The notes below the pieces were generated by a model, which saw only the letters and a program-made list of their open reading frames with translations, was not told the origin of the DNA and made no database searches. A stretch of DNA of 8,494 nucleotides, taken from the NCBI GenBank assembly GCA_900313405.1, contig OMQY01000222.1:1-8494 (forward strand), read 5' to 3'. Origin of the DNA: an uncultured Eubacteriales bacterium (GTDB lineage Bacteria > Bacillota_A > Clostridia > Saccharofermentanales > Saccharofermentanaceae). This document shows positions 1 through 5,315 of this stretch, piece by piece; position 1 is the stretch's first letter; every line of letters starts with the position of its first letter. The position numbers and the translations under genes are program-made.

Positions 1-1094
1 CCTGCCTTGGCATTAACCTGGACCTGATTAAGTCCGGGGATCTTGATCTCGACAGGGTCCTCAACCGTAATGATATTGGTCTCGGGAGAGTTCTTCTCAG
101 CAAGTAAGGTGTAAAGTGTTGTGGTCTTACCGGAACCGGTAGGTCCGGATATCAGACAGATTCCCTGAGGAACCTGAATAATCTTGTTAATGAGATCATT
201 GTTATGATCACTGATACCAAGATACTTACGGTTAAGGTTGCCGTCGTTCTTGGCAAGAATACGGATAACGGTCTTCTCACCGAAGATCGTAGGAAGGATA
301 GAAACACGCATGTCTATCTCTTCGCCGTTGAGCGTTATCTGGATACGACCGTCCTGAGGAATACGCTTCTCAGCGATATTCATACCGCCGAGGATCTTGA
401 TCCTCGTTGTGATCGCGTCTCTGGCATTAACAGGGTTGCTCATGATCTCCTGCATAACACCGTCGATACGGATACGAACTCTGATCCTGTCCTCCATCGG
501 CTCGATGTGAATATCCGAAGAGCCCGCTCTGATAGCAACTTCTATCATGGAGTTAACAAGCTTAACAACAGGAGCACTGTTAACTGCGTCGGCAACTTCT
601 TCGCTTAGTCCTTCGAGCTGATCATCACTGAAGTCCTCGTTGAGTTCCTGAGCCGCCTGTGCAGCAGACTCTCTTCCGTAATTGTCCTTGATAGTGTCAA
701 GGATGCCGGTCCTCGTAGCAAGCATGAGTGAGATCTCATAGCCCGTACGGAATTGAAGCTCGTCCTGAAGCAGAAGGTTCATCGGGTCGTCGATGGCAAC
801 AACGAGTTTCTCCTCGTCAAATCCTATCGGGACTGCGACGTTCTCAGTACAGAAACGCTCATCGAGCAACGCAGTTGCCTTGGGATCGATATCAATGTTC
901 GCCAAGTCGATGATCGGGTAATTGTACTGGCTGGAAACAGCGCGGAGTATATCAAACTCTGTCATAAGGCCCATCTCGGCTATGACTTCGCCAAGACGCT
1001 TACCGCTGTCCTTCTGAACGCTGAGAGCTTCGGCAAGTTCGGCCGCCGTCAGGAAGCCGCTTTCGATGAGAATATCGCCTAATCTCTTCATCAT
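1..1094 (-). CDS. pilB: Type IV pilus assembly ATPase PilB (GspE/PulE family), C-terminus cut off by the window edge
   Basis: Cytoplasmic hexameric ATPase that powers pilin polymerisation at the inner face of the membrane. About 364 residues are visible. Residues 1-150 form an MshEN/T2SSE N-terminal domain with two tandem RLG...G...L/I...Q motifs (R4-Q27 and R33-Q56). A linker leads to the N2/ATPase core: SSDIHIEP at 192-199, followed by an arginine-rich RIRVRIRIDG stretch, Walker A GPTGSGKT at 317-324, and the Asp box EDPVE at 345-349. The last visible residues (NQVQVNAKAG) match the family. Walker B, the His box and any tetracysteine zinc motif lie outside the window, so an intact C-terminus cannot be confirmed. 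Two adjacent ATG codons are possible starts (1094 and 1091). The GGAGG at 1097-1101 lies 2 bases from the first and 5 from the second, so the second may be used. It is divergent from the prepilin peptidase gene. The family call is very secure; PilB over GspE is inferred from the neighbouring pilus genes. Confidence 0.95.
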   Translation of the reverse strand, partial: MMKRLGDILIESGFLTAAELAEALSVQKDSGKRLGEVIAEMGLMTEFDILRAVSSQYNYPIIDLANIDIDPKATALLDERFCTENVAVPIGFDEEKLVVAIDDPMNLLLQDELQFRTGYEISLMLATRTGILDTIKDNYGRESAAQAAQELNEDFSDDQLEGLSEEVADAVNSAPVVKLVNSMIEVAIRAGSSDIHIEPMEDRIRVRIRIDGVMQEIMSNPVNARDAITTRIKILGGMNIAEKRIPQDGRIQITLNGEEIDMRVSILPTIFGEKTVIRILAKNDGNLNRKYLGISDHNNDLINKIIQVPQGICLISGPTGSGKTTTLYTLLAEKNSPETNIITVEDPVEIKIPGLNQVQVNAKA

Positions 1095-1096
1095 TT

Positions 1097-1101
1097 CCTC
1101 C
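1097..1101 (-). promoter_or_regulatory. Ribosome binding site of pilB
   Basis: GGAGG on the minus strand, followed by AA and then ATGATG. The spacing is 2 bases to the first ATG and 5 to the second, which favours initiation at 1091 even though the longer frame begins at 1094. Confidence 0.8.
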
Positions 1102-1185
1102 AAAAACCACGTGGAATGCGATATAAGTGACGAATATGTATCATTTGATGAAATTTCCACATAATTCCCCAAATATATCTATAAA

Positions 1186-1214
1186 ACTATACAACACAGC
1201 ACAAAGAATTACAA
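1186..1214 (-). promoter_or_regulatory. Candidate sigma-A promoter for pilB
   Basis: On the minus strand a -35 box TTGTAA (1214-1209) is followed by a 17-base spacer and a -10 box TATAGT (1191-1186). They match the consensus at 4/6 and 5/6 positions. Transcription would start near 1179, giving a leader of about 85 bases. The leader shows no riboswitch that I recognise; in particular I do not see the conserved core of a cyclic-di-GMP GEMM riboswitch. It contains the palindrome CCACGTGG at 1107-1114. No equally good promoter was found for the divergent peptidase gene in the same 215-base region. Confidence 0.5.
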
Positions 1215-1296
1215 GTTTATTTGTGATTTTTATAGGTCAGGTGTGTGACATGAACGTGTATATGTCGCTTTTATTTTATTATATGGTATATTTATT

Positions 1297-1304
1297 AAGG
1301 AGGT
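1297..1304 (+). promoter_or_regulatory. Ribosome binding site of the prepilin peptidase gene
   Basis: AAGGAGGT is a near-perfect complement to the 3' end of 16S rRNA. It ends 5 bases before the ATG at 1310 and fixes that start. Confidence 0.9.
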
Positions 1305-1309
1305 AGTTT

Positions 1310-2146
1310 ATGGGTTATCTTACTGTTCTGTACGTTTTCTTTGTATTCTTTGCCGCGTTGTTCGGTATCGTTATCGGAAGTTTCCTGAATGTAGTCATTT
1401 ACAGAGTTCCTGAGGGTAAGACAATATCAAAAGGTCACTCTATGTGTATGAGCTGCGGTCATACATTGGCTGCCAAGGACCTCGTACCTCTGTTCAGCTG
1501 GCTTGCCCTTAAGGGCAAATGCAGATATTGCGGTGCACCAGTAGCATCCCGTTATGCCAAGATCGAGAGCCTGACCGGAGCGGTTTACCTGCTGGCAGCG
1601 CTGCTTCATAAGGAGATCGGACTCTGGGTCCTGAACGAGGACCATTACTACATCTACGACCTGATCTATTATGCACTGTTTGTTATAGCTGCATCGGCCA
1701 CGATCGCTACGATGATGATCTATCACGATACCGGAAAGGGATTCCCGGGACTCGCGCTTTATACTCTTGTTCCCGGTGTCCTCTCCACTCTGCTGCTTAC
1801 ACTTTATACCAAGGACATCGATCCGGTATTCAGTCTGAAGTACACCACATGCGCATGCGTGATCTCGGCCATCTTTGTTATTGCATGCCGCGTGTCAGCC
1901 TTTATCGCCCGAAGCGAGTATACCAAGGCCGATCTCGGTATGGACATGGCCTTCGCCGGAATGATGCTGTTCGCTCAGTATCTTTGGATGGGCCACTATA
2001 AGGAAGGTCTCATTACATATGCTTCCTACGGCGTCTTTTATATGGTTTTCAGAAGGATCATGAAGGGCAAAGCCGGTGACAGATACACAGGTATCGTATC
2101 AGCGGCAGTCATTGTCATTTTGATGATAATAAGGTATTTTATTTAA
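1310..2146 (+). CDS. pilD: Prepilin peptidase / N-methyltransferase, PilD-type (A24 aspartic peptidase family), divergent
   Basis: Polytopic membrane enzyme that cleaves the leader of type IV prepilins, and in the full-length family also methylates the new N-terminus. The 278 residues are close to family length. The N-terminal membrane helix ends in GSFLNVVIYRVPEG (23-36), a family hallmark. The cytoplasmic domain has the CxxC pairs C46/C49 and C71/C74 flanking DLVPLFSWL, as in full-length PilD. Several hydrophobic segments follow. The first expected catalytic aspartate is most likely D140 in YHDTGKGFPG. The second motif, usually GxGD, is replaced by KADLGMD, leaving D208 or D212 as candidates. 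Both active-site motifs are therefore atypical. It lies divergent from pilB and 37 bases before the YebC-family gene, with which it may be co-transcribed. The family call rests mainly on the N-terminal half; activity is not assured. Confidence 0.88.
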   Translation: MGYLTVLYVFFVFFAALFGIVIGSFLNVVIYRVPEGKTISKGHSMCMSCGHTLAAKDLVPLFSWLALKGKCRYCGAPVASRYAKIESLTGAVYLLAALLHKEIGLWVLNEDHYYIYDLIYYALFVIAASATIATMMIYHDTGKGFPGLALYTLVPGVLSTLLLTLYTKDIDPVFSLKYTTCACVISAIFVIACRVSAFIARSEYTKADLGMDMAFAGMMLFAQYLWMGHYKEGLITYASYGVFYMVFRRIMKGKAGDRYTGIVSAAVIVILMIIRYFI

Positions 2147-2172
2147 GTTATAAGAACAAGCATTAAGTTATA
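2143..2172 (+). repeat. Short direct repeat TTAAGTTATA, two copies 20 bases apart
   Basis: The 10-base sequence TTAAGTTATA occurs at 2143-2152 and again at 2163-2172. The first copy contains the stop codon of the prepilin peptidase gene, and the second ends just before the ribosome binding site of the YebC-family gene. The period of 20 bases is about two turns of DNA. Chance is possible in this AT-rich gap. Confidence 0.5.
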
Positions 2173-2183
2173 CGGAGGTATGT

Positions 2184-2909
2184 ATGTCAGGTCATTCCAA
2201 GTGGAGCAACATCAAGCGTAAGAAAGAGGCATCTGATGCAGCCAAGGGAGCTATCTTTACAAAGCTCGCCAAGGAGATCGCGGTAGCGGTCAAGGCCGGA
2301 GGTCCCGATCCGGACGGTAATTCCAGACTTAAGGATGTTGTTTCGAAGGCAAAGGCAGCCAACATGCCCAATGATAATATTAAGAGAGCTATCCAGAAGG
2401 CGGCAGGCGCCGGCGAGGGAGACGATTATGAGGATATCACTTATGAGGGTTATGGTCCCGGCGGAATCGCTATCCTTGTAAGAGCTCTTACAAATAACAG
2501 GAATCGTACGGCAGCTGATGTCAGACACATCTTCTCCAAGAACGGCGGTTCTCTGGGTGTCGACGGAAGCGTTTCATTCCTTTTCGAAGAGAAGGGTATC
2601 ATCCTTATCTCAAAGGAAGACTACGAGGATGAGGATGCGGTTATGATGGACGCACTCGATTGCGGTGCCGAGAACTGCGAAGCCGAGGATGAAGTCTATG
2701 AGATAGAGACCACTCCTGATTCCTACTATGAAGTTAAGGACGCACTCGAGGCGAAGGGATATGCATTCCTTGATTCCAGCTTGGGTCCTGTTGCCACTAC
2801 AACTAATGAGGTTACAGATGAGGCGATCGTTGCTCAGCTCGAGAAGATGCTCGAGATGTTCGAAGAGAATGACGACGTCCAGGAAGTCTATCATAACTGG
2901 GATAACTGA
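2184..2909 (+). CDS. yebC: YebC/PmpR (TACO1) family DNA- or ribosome-associated regulatory protein
   Basis: 241 residues, the usual length for this widespread family (DUF28). It opens with the family signature MSGHSKWSNIKRKK. Other recognisable blocks are PNDNIKRAIQKAAG (72-85), YEGYGPGGIAILV and NGGSLGVDGSVSFLFE, followed by the acidic C-terminal domain. Members have been described as transcriptional regulators (PmpR) and, more recently, as translation factors helping ribosomes through difficult proline-rich stretches; sequence alone does not decide which applies here. GGAGGT at 2174-2179 sets the ATG at 2184. An upstream ATG at 2180 is out of frame and too close to the ribosome binding site. 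The gene lies 42 bases before the next one with no clear terminator between, so read-through into the following trio is likely. Confidence 0.96.
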   Translation: MSGHSKWSNIKRKKEASDAAKGAIFTKLAKEIAVAVKAGGPDPDGNSRLKDVVSKAKAANMPNDNIKRAIQKAAGAGEGDDYEDITYEGYGPGGIAILVRALTNNRNRTAADVRHIFSKNGGSLGVDGSVSFLFEEKGIILISKEDYEDEDAVMMDALDCGAENCEAEDEVYEIETTPDSYYEVKDALEAKGYAFLDSSLGPVATTTNEVTDEAIVAQLEKMLEMFEENDDVQEVYHNWDN

Positions 2910-2940
2910 TCTTCCCTCCCCGTCTTCGGCGGTTGAGCGT

Positions 2941-2946
2941 GAGGTG
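2941..2946 (+). promoter_or_regulatory. Ribosome binding site deciding the start of the P-loop/Asp23-like gene
   Basis: GAGGTG lies 5 bases before the ATG at 2952 and only 2 bases before an in-frame TTG at 2949. The spacing favours the ATG. Confidence 0.75.
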
Positions 2947-2951
2947 ACTTG

Positions 2952-4058
2952 ATGTCAATCAAAGATGAGAACGACAGAATACCTGAGATAACGACACCGG
3001 AACAGGTGAACGCACCGGCTGAACAACCGGCGGCTCCTGCTCCTGCGCCGACGCGCAGAGGTGTTCTTATACCGGAGCTTCGTTCTACACTCAAGAGAGT
3101 GCAGGCTTTCCCTGAGAACAGGATCCTTAAGAATGCTCAATCTCTTGAATCCGATCCGGAATTTATCCTCAGCAGTGAAGCTCTTACAAGAGAATTCCTG
3201 TCTTCGATCGCCGTCGTTGCTTTCGTCGGACCATCCGGCACAGGTAAGAGTACCCGTGCGATCGCCGTAGCGAGAGCAAACGATATCCATTATCTTATCG
3301 ATGACGGACTTCTCATCAACGGAAGCCGTATCGTAGCAGGGACATCTGCCAAGAAGGCCCCTACCAAGATCGAATCCGTCAGACAGGCTCTGTATGTCGA
3401 TCCGACAAGATCCGCTGTCATGAGACGCGCATTGGTCGAGAGTCACCCCGCTGCACTGATGATCCTTGGAACGAGCGATTCAATGCTCGAGAAGATATGT
3501 ACGAATCTCTGGCTCAATCAGCCTTCGATGCTCATCAGGATCGAAGATGTTGCTACCGAAGAAGAGAGACGTATTGCCCGGAACACCAGAATGACAGAGG
3601 GAATGCACACTATTCCCGTTCCGAGCATGGAGGTCAAGCATGAGTTCTCAGGGTATTTCACAGACCCGTTGAGCAGACTTCGTCAGAGATTCGACAGAGA
3701 GAGGGGAGTAACTCCGTTTGTCAATGATACTGAGAGGACCATGGTGCGTCCTACCTTCTCGTCCCTCGGCTCCTATTCTATCGCCGATGATGCCCTGCTT
3801 GATCTTATCAAGATAGTCCTTAAGGATATTCCGGGATATGGTGAAGTCGTATCATTCAAATCCGAGAAAAGAACATATGGTGTTGTCATAAGTCTTGAGC
3901 TTGCACTTCTCTACGGCTATGATGCTCAGAAGGTCCTTCTGGATATACAGCAGAGTGTCGGAAGCGCTATCGAGGAGTATACTTCCATCACGACAGTTGC
4001 CGTAGATGTCAGAGCTGCGAGGCTATTACATTCAAAGAAAGGTACAGTGGCAGGTTAA
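2952..4058 (+). CDS. P-loop NTP-binding protein with C-terminal Asp23/Gls24-like domain
   Basis: 368 residues from the ATG at 2952. A proline/alanine-rich, probably disordered stretch (residues 20-35) precedes a linker. A nucleotide-binding domain follows with Walker A GPSGTGKS (93-100), preceded by the hydrophobic strand SIAVVAFV. The next strand, HYLIDDGLLI (113-122), faintly recalls the strand after the P-loop of HPr kinases and may hold a metal-binding acidic pair. Another strand reads AALMILGTSD (167-176). Residues 276-357 resemble the Asp23/Gls24 (DUF322) fold: an IADDALLDLI helix, the strand YGVVISLELALLYG, then a helix like KVLLDIQQSVGSAIEE and a TTVAVDVR strand. Its stop codon shares one base with the next gene's start (TAATG), implying translational coupling. 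The NTPase call is secure. The Asp23-like call is by eye, and I know no function for the combination. Confidence 0.7.
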   Translation: MSIKDENDRIPEITTPEQVNAPAEQPAAPAPAPTRRGVLIPELRSTLKRVQAFPENRILKNAQSLESDPEFILSSEALTREFLSSIAVVAFVGPSGTGKSTRAIAVARANDIHYLIDDGLLINGSRIVAGTSAKKAPTKIESVRQALYVDPTRSAVMRRALVESHPAALMILGTSDSMLEKICTNLWLNQPSMLIRIEDVATEEERRIARNTRMTEGMHTIPVPSMEVKHEFSGYFTDPLSRLRQRFDRERGVTPFVNDTERTMVRPTFSSLGSYSIADDALLDLIKIVLKDIPGYGEVVSFKSEKRTYGVVISLELALLYGYDAQKVLLDIQQSVGSAIEEYTSITTVAVDVRAARLLHSKKGTVAG

Positions 4059-4816
4059 TGGAAAAGATTTACATGATCCCGGTCAATGACGCGTACTCAT
4101 CGGAATGCGAATGTCCGGTTTGTTACCTTCGTAAGAAGGCCGAGAATGACTACCTTGATTACTACCTCGGACCCTCTCTTATGGAACCCGACACACGTAA
4201 GATAACCAATAAGACCGGATTCTGTCCTGAACATATGGGTAAGCTTAATAAGAGAGAGACAGCAAGACTCGGATTAGGTCTCATGCTCCACACTCATCTT
4301 AAGGACTTCCACGAAGATATCTCCAAGGATCTGAAGACAGCAGCACCCGGAAAAGCGTCCCTCCTCAAGGGAAGAGATTCCGAGTATAAGAAGAAGCTGA
4401 ATTCTATAGCCGACAGGATCGACAAACGTATCGCTGCCTGTCCGATATGCGAGAAGATCAACTATACAGTTGAAAGATATATCGAAGTAATAATGTACAT
4501 GTTCTCCAAGGACGGAGACTTCAGGAAGAAGTTCGCGGAACACAAGTCACATTGTCTTCCGCACACGGCAATGCTCCTGAGGAGTGCCGCTTCCGAACTG
4601 TCACAGAATGATGCGGCAGACTTTGTTACTCTGCTCGCAGACAACAACAATGATTACTTCGCCGAACTCATCGGAGATGTTGAATGGTTCACGCTTAAGT
4701 TCGATTACAGGAACAATGATAAGCCCTGGGGAAACAGTAAGAATGCTATTCAGCGTTCTATGAGATTCTTATCGGCGGACAGGAGTGATTTTGATGAACA
4801 ACAATCCAAAAAATGA
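4058..4816 (+). CDS. DUF6062-type protein with two Cys/His half-sites
   Basis: 252 residues, soluble, no signal peptide. It resembles clostridial proteins grouped as DUF6062: IPVNDAY near the start, YYLGPSLMEPDTRK (35-48), GFCPEHMGKL (54-63), DVEWFTLKFDYRNNDKPWGN (207-226) and a PWGNSK.A..R C-terminal block. Two CPxC motifs (C19/C22 and C128/C131) are each followed about 35 residues later by CxxH (C56/H59 and C166/H169), which suggests an internal duplication and one or two zinc sites. No enzymatic motif is visible and the family's function is unknown to me. The start ATG overlaps the preceding stop by one base and has only a weak upstream AGG, consistent with coupled translation. The last 23 bases overlap the start of the next gene. 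Confidence 0.78.
   Translation: MEKIYMIPVNDAYSSECECPVCYLRKKAENDYLDYYLGPSLMEPDTRKITNKTGFCPEHMGKLNKRETARLGLGLMLHTHLKDFHEDISKDLKTAAPGKASLLKGRDSEYKKKLNSIADRIDKRIAACPICEKINYTVERYIEVIMYMFSKDGDFRKKFAEHKSHCLPHTAMLLRSAASELSQNDAADFVTLLADNNNDYFAELIGDVEWFTLKFDYRNNDKPWGNSKNAIQRSMRFLSADRSDFDEQQSKK
4781..4785 (+). promoter_or_regulatory. Ribosome binding site deciding the start of the DsrE-like gene
   Basis: AGGAG lies inside the 3' end of the DUF6062-type gene, 8 bases before the ATG at 4794. It overlaps an in-frame GTG at 4785, so the GTG cannot be the start served by this site. Confidence 0.75.
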
Positions 4817-5213
4817 TATTGCCGAAGAGTATCAGCTCTTCCCTCTATCTGATGTCGACAACCGTTCAAAACGAAGAAATATGCTTATCAGGCATGACTA
4901 TTATTCCGCTGACAGTGCTCACGGAAGATCTCTTCTGGAGTCAGTATTTGAAGCCATAGAGGATTCGGATATCGAGATCGAGACTGTCTATCTGATCGAT
5001 TCGGGAGTAAAACTCTGTTCAGAGGACTCGTCTCTATACAATTCCTTCCTGGGGTTCGTAACCAGATACGGTGCCAATATATTCTGCTGCAGTTCGTCGA
5101 TCGAGACCTATTCCATACGTTTGAGCGAACAGTTAATTAACATAATCTGTGTTCCCTCATATGATTTCTTCACTGAGATCATTCAGGAAAAAGATCTTAT
5201 CATCATAGACTGA
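4794..5213 (+). CDS. Small DsrE/DsrF-like protein resembling the C-terminal half of YedF
   Basis: 139 residues. Residues 44-75 (GRSLLESVFEAI..., then VYLIDSGVKL) and the following ED-S-S-L stretch resemble the DsrE-like domain of the selenium-metabolism protein YedF, which typically reads FLNxGVKL...GS. Next comes GANIFCCSSS (93-102), aligning with the YedF segment that ends in CGTC, and finally DFFTEIIQEKDLIIID, like its closing helix and strand. The N-terminal TusA/SirA-like domain of YedF is absent; residues 1-40 are polar and unassigned. Where the family usually has CxxC, this protein has C98 and C99 but a serine at the second position of the motif, so sulfur transfer by the usual chemistry is doubtful. 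It overlaps the DUF6062-type gene by 23 bases and ends the transcription unit before the terminator at 5257. The family call is by eye and moderate. Confidence 0.55.
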   Translation: MNNNPKNDIAEEYQLFPLSDVDNRSKRRNMLIRHDYYSADSAHGRSLLESVFEAIEDSDIEIETVYLIDSGVKLCSEDSSLYNSFLGFVTRYGANIFCCSSSIETYSIRLSEQLINIICVPSYDFFTEIIQEKDLIIID

Positions 5214-5256
5214 TATCTCACCGTTATCGCCGCTATCATATAAAGAGTATGAATTA

Positions 5257-5287
5257 AAGGACCGCTCAGATGAGCGGTCCTTCTTTT
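5257..5287 (+). terminator. Rho-independent terminator, possibly acting on both strands
   Basis: An 11-base-pair perfect stem AAGGACCGCTC / GAGCGGTCCTT (5257-5267 with 5272-5282) with the loop AGAT is followed by TTCTTTT. It lies 43 bases after the stop of the DsrE-like gene. Read from the minus strand the stem is followed by TTTAATTC, a weaker T tract, so it may also end the convergent pilin gene that stops at 5316. Confidence 0.93.
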
Positions 5288-5315
5288 GTGGTTTATCGGA
5301 GTGATGAAGATCACA

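Noticed and set aside
204..1082. Open frames of 134, 61 and 109 codons on the plus strand
   Set aside because: They lie opposite the pilB coding sequence, lack ribosome binding sites and show no family resemblance, while the minus frame is a clear PilB.
1095..1180. Possible cyclic-di-GMP riboswitch in the pilB leader
   Set aside because: The leader is short and I cannot see the conserved GEMM core or paired helices; cyclic-di-GMP control is better supported at the protein level.
1245..1268. Imperfect inverted repeat GTGACAT / ATGTCGC upstream of the prepilin peptidase gene
   Set aside because: The arms are short with a mismatch or wobble, the loop is 10 bases, there is no T tract, and such a repeat is expected by chance.
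2922..2934. CCG...CGG mini-hairpin between the YebC-family gene and the P-loop gene, considered as a terminator
   Set aside because: The stem is only about 3-4 base pairs and no run of T follows, so read-through is more likely.
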